Origin: an uncultured Clostridia bacterium | Lineage (GTDB): Bacteria > Bacillota > Clostridia > Oscillospirales > Acutalibacteraceae | Direction: 5' to 3' | DNA: 23,370 nt | Assembly: GCA_946004305.1 (NCBI GenBank) | Contig: CAMFZJ010000004.1 | Span: 1-23,370, forward strand | Shown here: piece by piece, positions 14,933 through 21,953 of the stretch | How positions within the stretch are numbered: position 1 is the stretch's first letter | Layout of the letters: each line of letters opens with the position of its first letter | Position numbers and translations under genes: made by a program | Notes under the pieces: model-generated | What the model was told of the DNA's origin: nothing | The model's database searches: none | Seen by the model: only the letters and a program-made list of their open reading frames with translations

Positions 14933-15796
14933 ATGTATGTAAAACTTAGATTACCTCGTGGAGTTTTAGTGGGAGTGTTTTTCCTCTTTGCGTTATTTTC
15001 ATCAATCTGTATTCACATATGGTCGCCAAAAGCTGAGCCTGTATCAGCGGAAAATTCTATCAGTCTTCCTATAGTAATGTATCATTCCTTTTTAAAAGAT
15101 ACATCCTATCACAACGATTATTGCGTATCGCCTACAGTTTTGGAAAATGACTTAAAATATTTAAAAGAAAACGGGTTTACTACAGTAACTGTGAAGGATT
15201 TGATTGAGTATGTAAATGGAGGAGAGCTTCCCCAAAAGGTGGTAATGCTTACATTTGACGATGGTTATTATAATAATTACTATTACGCTATGCCTCTGCT
15301 GAAAAAATACAATTGCAAAGCAGTTATTTCACCAATTGCAAGTATGAGTGAAAAGTACACTATGGTAAGTGATAAATCGGTTGAGTACGGTTATTGTTCT
15401 TTTGCGGAATTAAAAAAGCTTGAGGACAGCGGATTTTTTGAAATTGCTAATCATAGCTACGATATGCACTACACAAGCCCTCGGCTTGGTATGGAACAGA
15501 TAAAAGGCGAAACTGACGCTGAATATAAAAATACAATTGAAAATGATATAAAAAAAGCACAAAATCTTTTTATAAGCAATAATATTAAAGAGCCTCTTTG
15601 TTTGACCTATCCTTACGGTATCAGAAGCAAAAACACCCTTGAAATTGCAAAAAATCTAGGCTTTAAATGCACAATGACCTGTGAGGAAAAAACAAATCTA
15701 ATAACAAAAGATTCTGCTTGTTTATATGAGCTTGGCAGGTATAATCGGTTGGCAAAAGAAAGCTCAAATACATTTTTTGAAAGGATATGTACCTAA
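14933..15796 (+). CDS. Membrane-anchored polysaccharide deacetylase (NodB fold)
   Basis: A 287-residue CE4-type protein. Residues 10-30 are an uncleaved anchor or signal. The NodB domain starts at about 45 (PIVMYHSF), with motif 1 TFDDG (107-111; Asp109 the likely base, Asp110 a metal ligand) and motif 2 HSYDMH (His174 and His179 metal ligands), so the enzyme looks active. Expected substrates are N-acetyl groups of peptidoglycan or another extracellular glycan. ATG at 14933 is chosen because GGTGAT ends four bases before it; in-frame TTG and GTG codons lie upstream inside that site. The stop overlaps the next ATG (TAATG), so it is translationally coupled to an amidase. In Bacillus an amidase (CwlD) and a deacetylase (PdaA) together make cortex muramic-lactam; whether this pair does is inference. 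Confidence 0.85.
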   Translation: MYVKLRLPRGVLVGVFFLFALFSSICIHIWSPKAEPVSAENSISLPIVMYHSFLKDTSYHNDYCVSPTVLENDLKYLKENGFTTVTVKDLIEYVNGGELPQKVVMLTFDDGYYNNYYYAMPLLKKYNCKAVISPIASMSEKYTMVSDKSVEYGYCSFAELKKLEDSGFFEIANHSYDMHYTSPRLGMEQIKGETDAEYKNTIENDIKKAQNLFISNNIKEPLCLTYPYGIRSKNTLEIAKNLGFKCTMTCEEKTNLITKDSACLYELGRYNRLAKESSNTFFERICT

Positions 15797-16338
15797 TGCC
15801 AAATATTTACTTAAGCCCCTCTTTGCAGGAATGGAATCCTTATGTTGACGGCGGAAATGAGGAATATTATATGAATCTTATTGCTGATGCTATGGAGCCG
15901 TACCTGAGAGCCAGCGGAATTGATTTTACAAGGAATATGCCTGAGATGACTCTCAGACAGGCTATAAATCAAAGCAATGCAGGAAATTACGATTTGCATC
16001 TTGCAATTCATTCCAATGCTTCCGGTGAAAATAGCGCAGGTCAAAACAGAGGAGTAGAGGTGTATTATTATCCCAACAGCGCAAAGGGTGAAAATTTCGC
16101 AAGTACCATTGCAACAAATTTTTCAGAGCTGTATCCTAATCCCGAAAAGGTGAAAACAGTCCCCACTACATCCTTAGGAGAAGTCAGACTGACAAAAGCC
16201 CCTACTGCACTAATTGAGGTTGCATACCACGATAATCCTGAGGATGCAAGGTGGATAAGGGATAATATACAGGGGATTGCAAAAAATCTTTCAAAGTCTG
16301 TGGCAGAAACTTTAGGAGTACCTTTTGCAGAGCCTTGA
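15796..16338 (+). CDS. Amidase_3-type N-acetylmuramoyl-L-alanine amidase, no signal peptide
   Basis: A 180-residue single-domain protein starting MPNIYLSPSLQEWNP, a start typical of a clostridial branch of this family. ATG at 15796 overlaps the upstream stop; AAGGA lies ten bases before it. An in-frame ATG at 15787 would add MYL only. Visible residues are NEEYYM (Glu22/23, zinc ligand region), LAIHSNAS (His72) and LIEVAYHDNPEDARWI (catalytic Glu141). The first zinc His of the classic DPGHGG is missing: the same strand reads SPSLQE. Without a signal peptide it is either cytoplasmic or released by another route. The pairing with a deacetylase suggests wall or spore-cortex work. Confidence 0.82.
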   Translation: MPNIYLSPSLQEWNPYVDGGNEEYYMNLIADAMEPYLRASGIDFTRNMPEMTLRQAINQSNAGNYDLHLAIHSNASGENSAGQNRGVEVYYYPNSAKGENFASTIATNFSELYPNPEKVKTVPTTSLGEVRLTKAPTALIEVAYHDNPEDARWIRDNIQGIAKNLSKSVAETLGVPFAEP

Positions 16339-16362
16339 AAAACCTGAATTATTTGATATAAT
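16335..16362 (+). promoter_or_regulatory. Promoter of the LUD-domain gene
   Basis: TTGAAA (16335-16340), a 16-base spacer, and TATAAT (16357-16362) with a TGn extension. The -35 overlaps the TGA stop of the amidase gene. It gives the LUD gene its own transcript start about 25 bases before its ATG. Confidence 0.65.
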
Positions 16363-16393
16363 AAATGTGTATAAATTTTTAGGAAGTGTTATT

Positions 16394-17056
16394 ATGGACT
16401 CAGCATTAAAAGCAAGAATTGAAAAAACAATGGAAAACCTAAAGCTTAACAAAATGGAGCCTTATTTTGTTGAAACCAAGGAGGAGGTTCTTCCGTTAGT
16501 TAGAACTCTTCTAAAAGAAGGCGATACTGTTTCAAACGGCGGTTCTGAAAGCCTTAAAGAAACAGGAGTAATTGATGAGCTTAAAAGCGGAAAATATAAC
16601 TACCTTGACAGAAGCAGAGAGGGAATTACCCCTGAGGAAGTTCAGGAGGTTTACCGTCAGACATACGGCGCAGACGTTTATTTTGCATCATCAAATGCAA
16701 TTACTGAAAACGGTGAGCTTTACAATGTTGACGGAAACTCAAACAGAGTATCTGCAATTCTCTTTGGACCTAAGAGCGTTGTGCTTGTATGCGGATACAA
16801 TAAGATTGTAAAGAATATTGAAGAAGCAGAGCTCAGAGTAAAAACCTGTGCTGCTCCTCCAAACTGCGTCAGACTTAACTGTGATACCTATTGCCAAAAA
16901 GCAGGGAAGTGTGTATCACTTAATAATGAAAACCGTGAAATCCCAAGCGGCTGTCATAGTGAACGCAGGATTTGCTGTAACTTTGTTATTTCTGCTCAAC
17001 AACGTCATATTAATCGCATAAAAGTAATCATCGTTGGAGAGAAACTGGGCTACTGA
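16394..17056 (+). CDS. LUD-domain (LutC/YkgG-like, DUF162) protein with Cys-rich C-terminus
   Basis: A 220-residue protein. The fold is set by SNGGSESLKETGV (48-60), the helix around YLDRSREGITPEEVQEVYR, FASSNAITENGELYNVDGNSNRVSA (98-121), and the VVLVCGYNKIVKN strand. LutC-like proteins belong to lactate-utilisation complexes, but here no lutA/lutB partners are present, as in many clostridial stand-alone copies. The C-terminal 70 residues hold eight Cys (152, 158, 163, 167, 173, 187, 194, 195), which may bind metal or an iron-sulfur cluster. Start ATG 16394 follows TAGGAAG; the frame is open further upstream into the amidase gene without a good start. The substrate is unknown. Confidence 0.82.
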   Translation: MDSALKARIEKTMENLKLNKMEPYFVETKEEVLPLVRTLLKEGDTVSNGGSESLKETGVIDELKSGKYNYLDRSREGITPEEVQEVYRQTYGADVYFASSNAITENGELYNVDGNSNRVSAILFGPKSVVLVCGYNKIVKNIEEAELRVKTCAAPPNCVRLNCDTYCQKAGKCVSLNNENREIPSGCHSERRICCNFVISAQQRHINRIKVIIVGEKLGY

Positions 17057-17096
17057 TTAACCCTTAAAAATTTCTGATTATGTAACTTAAAATCAT

Positions 17097-17134
17097 ACTC
17101 CGCCCAAAACAACTGTTGTCGTAGAGGGCGGAGT
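17097..17134. terminator. Strong nested hairpin, probable bidirectional terminator
   Basis: The outer stem ACTCCGCCC / GGGCGGAGT encloses an inner ACAAC/GTTGT stem. It lies between the convergent LUD gene (ends 17056) and the small Asn/Gln repeat ORF (minus, ends 17154). Neither side has a strong T run; the minus strand has ATGATTTT, the plus strand almost none. The location and stem strength argue for termination of both. Confidence 0.6.
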
Positions 17135-17153
17135 ACTCAACCAAATTTACAAA

Positions 17154-17297
17154 CTATCTATTGTTGTTATTGTTGTTTTTGTTCTGATTGTTGTTCTGGT
17201 TATTGTTCTGATTTCTGTTCTGGCTGTTATTCTGGTTGTTGTTCTGATTCTTGTTCTGATTGTTATTCTGGTTGTTGTTTTGGTTGTTGAAGTTCAT
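17154..17297 (-). CDS. 47-residue Asn/Gln tetrapeptide-repeat protein, function unknown
   Basis: An ATG at 17297 reading leftwards opens a 47-codon frame ending TAG. After MNF it is a run of Asn with Gln at every fourth residue (positions 6, 10, 14, and so on to 38, nine times), broken only by K16, S25, R28 and K40, and ending in Asn and Arg47. Composition is 31 Asn and 9 Gln of 47. AAGGAGGTG lies eight bases before the ATG, among the best ribosome binding sites in the window, and both Asn codons (AAC, AAT) are used, which argues for translation. No signal peptide or hydrophobic segment is present. I do not recognise the family. Gamma-type spore proteins are also Asn/Gln rich, but the likeness is only compositional. 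Confidence 0.7.
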   Translation of the reverse strand: MNFNNQNNNQNNNQNKNQNNNQNNSQNRNQNNNQNNNQNKNNNNNNR

Positions 17298-17317
17298 TTC
17301 TGTCACCTCCTTAATAA

Positions 17318-17331
17318 ACCGATAAATCGGT
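17318..17331 (-). promoter_or_regulatory. Inverted repeat ACCGAT-AA-ATCGGT just before the small ORF's ribosome binding site
   Basis: A perfect 6-2-6 palindrome ending six bases upstream of AAGGAGG on the minus strand. It may be an operator at the 5' end of the small gene or a leader hairpin. A TATAAT on the minus strand at 17361-17366 could serve as its -10, but I find no matching -35. Confidence 0.35.
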
Positions 17332-17369
17332 CTGTTTATATTTTTACCTTATTATTTTGAATTATACCT

Positions 17370-18686
17370 ATGAATATTTTTTTAAATAAAATGAAATCCC
17401 TGCTGGGAAACGAGTTTGATGATTTTTTAAAATTTTATAATAATGAAAATTTCAGAGGAATTAGAGTAAACACTCTTAAATGCAGTGTGGACAAGCTGAA
17501 ATCTTTGATTGGTTTTAATTTAAAATCTACCCCCTTTTGTAATGAGGGTTTTTATATTCCTGAGAATGTTAAGTCAATCGGCAACAATCCCCTACATCAC
17601 GCAGGAGCTTTTTATGTTCAGGAGCCTTCTGCCACCTCGGCAGTAACAATGCTTGATGTAAAGGCAGGGGACAAGGTTCTGGATTTATGCGCAGCCCCCG
17701 GTGGAAAAAGCACCCAAATTGCAGCCGCCTTAAAAGGCAAGGGCTTGCTGTGGGCTAACGAGATAGTTAAAAGCCGTTCTTTAATATTACTGTCAAATAT
17801 TGAGAGAATGGGCGTAAGTAACGCTGTTGTGTCCAATTGCCACCCTGATATACTTTGTAACAGCCTCAGAGGCTATTTTGATAAAATACTTGTAGATGCT
17901 CCCTGTAGCGGTGAGGGAATGTTTAGAAAAAATGACGAAGCCCAAAACCAATGGAGTCAGGAGCATGTAGAAAGCTGTGCTGTAAGACAGCTACAGATTT
18001 TAAATTCAGCGAAAAACGCATTAAAAGAAAATGGAGTTTTAGTATATTCAACCTGCACCTTTTCTCCCGAGGAAAACGAGGGTGTAATTTCAAAGTTCCT
18101 ACAGGAAAATCCTGATTTTGTAATCGAGGATAGCGGTGTTAATTTTGGCAGACCTGCCCTTGAATACGGAAGAAGAATACTTCCTATGGACGGTGGAGAG
18201 GGACATTTTGCAATAAAGCTGAGAAAAACATCTGAAAGTATATCTGTTCCTGTAGTTAAGGCTTCTTTAAAGAAAGCTCCGGATATTGTAAATGATTTTT
18301 ACGATAGCACTTTTATAAATAAACCCTTTGGAAATAATATTGAAATAATAGTGGAAAAGGCATATGCTGTTCCTTGTGAATTACCAAATGTAAAGGGCTT
18401 GTCGGTACTGAGAAAAGGCGTGTTGCTGGGTGAGATAAAGAAGAATAGGTTTGAACCTCACCATTCAGCTTTTATGGCTGCAAAAAAAGAAGATTGCAGA
18501 CAGTTTGTTGATTTAGAGCTTAATAGTGATGATATAGTAAAATTTCTCCACGGAGAAGAAATTAAGGTTTCTACTAACCTGAAAGGCTACACCGCAGTAT
18601 GCGTTCAGGGAATTACCACAGGATTCGGAAAGGTATCATCAGGAAATTTAAAGAATAAATACCCTAAGGGATTAAGGACGTTGTAA
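17370..18686 (+). CDS. RsmF/NOL1-NOP2-Sun family rRNA m5C methyltransferase
   Basis: A 438-residue AdoMet enzyme expected to methylate cytosine C5 in rRNA. The N-terminal part carries FRGIRVNTLK; the AdoMet site is VLDLCAAPGGKSTQ (103-116). Motif IV VDAPCSGEGMFRK has Cys179 (product release), and motif VI VYSTCTFSPEENE has the catalytic Cys229. The C-terminal 150 residues match the RsmF-type extension with a PUA-like domain (AVCVQGITTGFGKVSSGNLKNKYPKGLRTL region). The exact target base is not readable. The ATG has no clear Shine-Dalgarno (upstream TTTTGAATTATACCT), unusual for this window. Its stop overlaps the rsmA start (TAATG), so the two rRNA methyltransferases are coupled. Confidence 0.9.
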   Translation: MNIFLNKMKSLLGNEFDDFLKFYNNENFRGIRVNTLKCSVDKLKSLIGFNLKSTPFCNEGFYIPENVKSIGNNPLHHAGAFYVQEPSATSAVTMLDVKAGDKVLDLCAAPGGKSTQIAAALKGKGLLWANEIVKSRSLILLSNIERMGVSNAVVSNCHPDILCNSLRGYFDKILVDAPCSGEGMFRKNDEAQNQWSQEHVESCAVRQLQILNSAKNALKENGVLVYSTCTFSPEENEGVISKFLQENPDFVIEDSGVNFGRPALEYGRRILPMDGGEGHFAIKLRKTSESISVPVVKASLKKAPDIVNDFYDSTFINKPFGNNIEIIVEKAYAVPCELPNVKGLSVLRKGVLLGEIKKNRFEPHHSAFMAAKKEDCRQFVDLELNSDDIVKFLHGEEIKVSTNLKGYTAVCVQGITTGFGKVSSGNLKNKYPKGLRTL

Positions 18687-19540
18687 TGGAACGATTATCA
18701 GATATTGGTACAATTAAAGAAATTCTCTCAAAGCACGGATTCAGCTTTTCAAAAGGCTTGGGACAGAACTTTCTGATTAACCCATCAGTATGCCCCCGTA
18801 TGGCAGAAATGTCCGGAGCAGGGGAAAAGGTGGGAGTAATAGAAATCGGGCCGGGAATAGGCGTTCTTACAAACGAGCTTTGCAAGCTGGCTGAAAAGGT
18901 TGTAGCCATTGAGATTGATAAACGTCTTATACCCGTGCTGTCAGAAACCTTAAGTGATTATGATAATGTTAAGGTCATAAACGAAGATGTTTTGAAAATT
19001 GACTTAAATAAGCTTATTGAAGAAGAATTTAATGGGATGAAGGTTGTAGTGTGTGCAAATCTTCCCTACTATATTACTTCCCCTATAATAATGAAATTAT
19101 TAGAGGAAAATTTACCGATAGAAGCAATTACAGTTATGGTTCAGAAAGAAACCGCGCAGCGAATGTGTGCAGAAGTAGGCACAAGGCAAAGCGGTGCTGT
19201 AACTGTTGCGGTAAACTATTACAGTAAGCCTGAAATTCTTTTTAATGTATCGGCAGGCTCATTTATGCCTGCTCCGAAGGTTGATTCTGCTGTAATAAAA
19301 CTAAATGTTTTTGACAAACCGGCTGTTCAGGTTCAGGACAGTAAAATGTTTTTTAAGGTTGTAAAATCTGCCTTCGGACAGAGAAGAAAAACCTTGCCCA
19401 ACTCTTTAAGCAGCGGTTTGGGAATTTCTAAGTTAGAGATAAATAATCTTTTGTCAGAATGTGGAATAAGCCTTACAGCCAGAGCAGAACAGCTAAAGCT
19501 TGAGGATTTTAAAAACATAGCAGATAAGATACAGGGATAA
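18686..19540 (+). CDS. rsmA: 16S rRNA dimethyladenosine transferase RsmA (KsgA)
   Basis: A 284-residue enzyme that dimethylates the two adjacent adenines in the 3' terminal hairpin of 16S rRNA, a late 30S assembly checkpoint. Hallmarks are KGLGQNFLINP (23-33), the AdoMet loop IEIGPGIGVLT (52-62), AIEIDKRL, and motif IV NLPYYITSP (125-133). PAPKVDSAVI and SAFGQRRKTLPNSL follow in the C-terminal domain. Length is typical. Its ATG shares a base with the stop of the m5C methyltransferase gene. Confidence 0.97.
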   Translation: MERLSDIGTIKEILSKHGFSFSKGLGQNFLINPSVCPRMAEMSGAGEKVGVIEIGPGIGVLTNELCKLAEKVVAIEIDKRLIPVLSETLSDYDNVKVINEDVLKIDLNKLIEEEFNGMKVVVCANLPYYITSPIIMKLLEENLPIEAITVMVQKETAQRMCAEVGTRQSGAVTVAVNYYSKPEILFNVSAGSFMPAPKVDSAVIKLNVFDKPAVQVQDSKMFFKVVKSAFGQRRKTLPNSLSSGLGISKLEINNLLSECGISLTARAEQLKLEDFKNIADKIQG

Positions 19541-19542
19541 AT

Positions 19543-19797
19543 ATGAAAAAGAAAAGCTCAGTTTTATTTAAAATTTCAGTAATACTTTTCGTTACAGCAT
19601 TAGTCTGCCTTATAGCCTCAATGATTTTTCAGGCTGTGTTTGACAGCCAAGGTGTTTTTGCGGCAGTAGAGGTTGCTTGTGCAGGAACGTCAGGATTTTT
19701 AGCTTTTATAGGAATAATTCTTTCCTGCATAAGAAATAATAAAACCAATAAAAAGGAAGTGCCGAATTATGAAGACTCCCAAGAAAGCCAAAAATAA
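19543..19797 (+). CDS. Small two-TM membrane protein A
   Basis: An 84-residue protein that I do not recognise. A basic N-terminus (MKKKSS) precedes two hydrophobic helices at about 9-32 and 38-62, then a charged tail (NNKTNKKEVPNYEDSQESQK). The start lies two bases past the rsmA stop, with AGGGAT before it. It resembles the next gene product in length, topology and the motif FLAFIGIILS, so the two look like diverged tandem duplicates. Its last 29 bases overlap the next gene in another frame. Confidence 0.7.
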   Translation: MKKKSSVLFKISVILFVTALVCLIASMIFQAVFDSQGVFAAVEVACAGTSGFLAFIGIILSCIRNNKTNKKEVPNYEDSQESQK

Positions 19798-20002
19798 TAT
19801 TTTAACGAAAATTGCAGTAGGCTTTATTCCGGTTATTGTGTTGATGATTGCTGTTTCAATAGTGTTATGCGTAGTTTTTGGCAACAATCATAATCTTGGT
19901 ATGCTTTCTATAGAAATGCCCCTTATTGCAACGTTCCTTGCCTTTGTTGGAGTAGTTTTAGCTGTAATAAGTGCAGTTGTAGATTCAAAAAAGGAAAAAT
20001 AA
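19769..20002 (+). CDS. Small two-TM membrane protein B, paralogue of A
   Basis: A 77-residue protein of unknown function. A basic N-terminus (MKTPKKAKNN) is followed by two helices at about 14-38 and 46-70 and a basic end (DSKKEK). FLAFVGVVLAVI in helix 2 aligns with FLAFIGIILSCI of protein A, and KIAVGFIPVIVL with KISVILFVTALV in helix 1. GGAAG lies about ten bases before the ATG, inside gene A. A strong terminator follows 25 bases after the stop, so it is the last gene of the methyltransferase operon. Confidence 0.68.
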   Translation: MKTPKKAKNNILTKIAVGFIPVIVLMIAVSIVLCVVFGNNHNLGMLSIEMPLIATFLAFVGVVLAVISAVVDSKKEK

Positions 20003-20026
20003 AAAGTAATAGATTATAATATACTT

Positions 20027-20057
20027 AAAATGGCACAGATTTTTCTGTGCCATTTTT
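20027..20057. terminator. Terminator after the methyltransferase operon
   Basis: The stem TGGCACAGA / TCTGTGCCA with a 4-base T loop is flanked by AAAA before and TTTTT after, so it can act in both directions. It is the main stop for the plus-strand operon. Confidence 0.93.
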
Positions 20058-20065
20058 GCATAGTT

Positions 20066-20095
20066 AAAGCCCGGTGCATTAATACGCCGGGCTTT
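20066..20095 (-). terminator. Second hairpin, likely terminator of the argS operon
   Basis: A perfect 9-base stem AAAGCCCGG / CCGGGCTTT with a 12-base loop, about 110 bases past the argS stop. The T run is only three bases in either direction, so strength is uncertain. Between it and argS (20096-20206) I see no gene or clear motif. Confidence 0.55.
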
Positions 20096-20206
20096 GCCTT
20101 TATATTGTTTTTTACTTTAGAAAATCCTCCATAACGGTCGGACAAAAAAAGTATTGAAAATATAAATCTTTCTTCCTGAAATGGGTGTCGAGGTACCGGA
20201 TTTTTG

Positions 20207-21943
20207 TTACATACTCTCAGGACAGTTAATGTTAAACATATCAAGTACATTTTTAATAACCGTCTTAACTGCAAGGCAAAGGCTTAGTCTTGCCTGCATA
20301 AGGCTTTCGTCCTCGCCCTTAACTCTGCAAGCGTTGTAGAACTTGTGGAACAGAGTAGCAGTCTGAGTAACGTACCTTGTAATTTTAGTTGGGTCATATT
20401 CCTTAGCAGCAGAAATAATTTCATCTGAAAACTGTGCAAGATGATTGATAAGCTCTTTTTCTTCAGTTTTGTCAAGAAGCATAAGTTCTTCCTTTGTACA
20501 GCTTCTTGGATAAATGCTGTCATTAGCAAGAGCTTTAATAATACTGCAAATTCTTGCGTGAGCATACTGAACGTAATACACAGGATTCTGATTATCCTGC
20601 TGAACAGCAATGTCCAGGTCAAAGTCCATCTGTGTGTTTGCTTCTCTTGTGTTAAAGAGAAAACGTGCGCTGTCAACAGGAACCTCCTCAAGCAAATCTG
20701 CAAGCTGAATAGCTTTGCCGGTACGTTTGCTCATTTTAACAACTTCTCCGCCCTGAACAAGCTTGACAAGCTGCATCAGAACAACCTGTAATTTGCTTCC
20801 GTCATAGCCGATTGCGTCCATAGCACCTTTCATTCTCATAACGTGGCCATGGTGATCCGCACCCCAAACGTCAATTAAAGTTTCAAAGCCTCTGTCAAAT
20901 TTGTTTTTGTGGTATGCTATATCGGCAGTAAAGTAGGTAGGGTTGCCGTTCTGTCTGATAAGTACATCGTCTTTAAGCTCCAGCTTGTCAATATAGTCCT
21001 GAGTCTTGCCCTCTTTTAAAAGTATCTCTGTGCATACCTCTTTGTTTTTATACCAGATTGCACCCTCTTTTTCATAGGTAAGACCTTTTTCGGTAAGAAT
21101 ATCAACAACTTCCTTAACCTGACCGCTTTCATGGAGCTCAGATTCAAAGAACCATTTGTCATAGTTGATTTTGTACTTTGCCATATCTCTTTGCATTTTT
21201 GAAATATTCTTTGGAAGTGCAAAATCTACAAGGGCTTTTTTACGGCTTTCTCTGTCAGCATTTACAAGTACATCACCGTTTTCATCAGCATAAGCCTGAG
21301 CAAGCTCTGTAATATCTCCACCCTGATAGCCGTCCTCAGGGAATTCAATATTGTCCTTATAAAGCTGTAGGTATCTTGCTTCAAGGGAGCAAGCGAATTT
21401 TTCAATCTGATTACCTGCGTCATTAACGTAAAACTCACGCCAAGCACTATAACCTGCCTTGTTAAGAACAGCAGCAAGACAATCTCCTAATGCACCGCCC
21501 CGAGCGTTGCCCATATGCATGGGACCTGTTGGATTTGCAGATACAAATTCAACCATAACCTTGTGTCCTTTGCCAAAGTCGGAGCTTCCGTAGTTCTCCT
21601 TTTCTTCTTCAATTTCTTTAAGCACCTCTGCATAGTACACAGGTGAGAAGAAGAAGTTTATAAATCCGGGACCTGCAACCTGACACTTTTCAAATAATGT
21701 GCCTTCAAGCTCAATGTTTTCTGTAATAGCCTGAGCAATTTTTACAGGAGCAGTTCTGAAAGCTCTTGCGCCTACCATTGCCGCATTAGTTGCAAAATCT
21801 CCGTTCTTTCGGTCGGCAGGAGTTTCAATAATAAATTCAGGAATTTCTGCTTTAACAAGCTGTTCCTTTTCTATCGCCCTGTTTATAGAGTTGATAATTG
21901 CAGTTTTTAGCTGTTCTCTAGCTTTTTGTAATGTCTGTGCCAT
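20207..21943 (-). CDS. argS: Arginyl-tRNA synthetase
   Basis: A 578-residue class Ia synthetase that charges tRNA-Arg. An N-terminal additional domain (about 1-115) with NGDFATNAAM and GPGFINFFFS is followed by the HIGH-type motif FVSANPTGPMHMGNARG (HMGN at 143-146). DVWGADHHGHVMRMKGAM and the KMSKS-type loop KMSKRTGKAI (403-409) come next. The C-terminal anticodon-binding DALR domain includes NPVYYVQYAHARICSI. Length is normal. GAGGTAGG lies five bases before the ATG. It is the last gene of the murI operon, 10 bases after the ywiB-like gene; the ywiB-argS pairing is common in Firmicutes. Confidence 0.97.
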   Translation of the reverse strand: MAQTLQKAREQLKTAIINSINRAIEKEQLVKAEIPEFIIETPADRKNGDFATNAAMVGARAFRTAPVKIAQAITENIELEGTLFEKCQVAGPGFINFFFSPVYYAEVLKEIEEEKENYGSSDFGKGHKVMVEFVSANPTGPMHMGNARGGALGDCLAAVLNKAGYSAWREFYVNDAGNQIEKFACSLEARYLQLYKDNIEFPEDGYQGGDITELAQAYADENGDVLVNADRESRKKALVDFALPKNISKMQRDMAKYKINYDKWFFESELHESGQVKEVVDILTEKGLTYEKEGAIWYKNKEVCTEILLKEGKTQDYIDKLELKDDVLIRQNGNPTYFTADIAYHKNKFDRGFETLIDVWGADHHGHVMRMKGAMDAIGYDGSKLQVVLMQLVKLVQGGEVVKMSKRTGKAIQLADLLEEVPVDSARFLFNTREANTQMDFDLDIAVQQDNQNPVYYVQYAHARICSIIKALANDSIYPRSCTKEELMLLDKTEEKELINHLAQFSDEIISAAKEYDPTKITRYVTQTATLFHKFYNACRVKGEDESLMQARLSLCLAVKTVIKNVLDMFNINCPESM

Positions 21944-21953
21944 TTTGCCTACC

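Noticed and set aside
17161..17290. Possible non-coding microsatellite or CRISPR-like array
   Set aside because: A 12-base period with no spacers, in frame with a start, a stop and a strong ribosome site, fits a small coding repeat better.
20014..20274. 86-codon minus-strand frame past argS
   Set aside because: It overlaps the end of argS in another frame and runs through two terminator hairpins.
20441..20791. 116-codon plus-strand frame
   Set aside because: It is antisense to conserved argS sequence including the KMSKR region.
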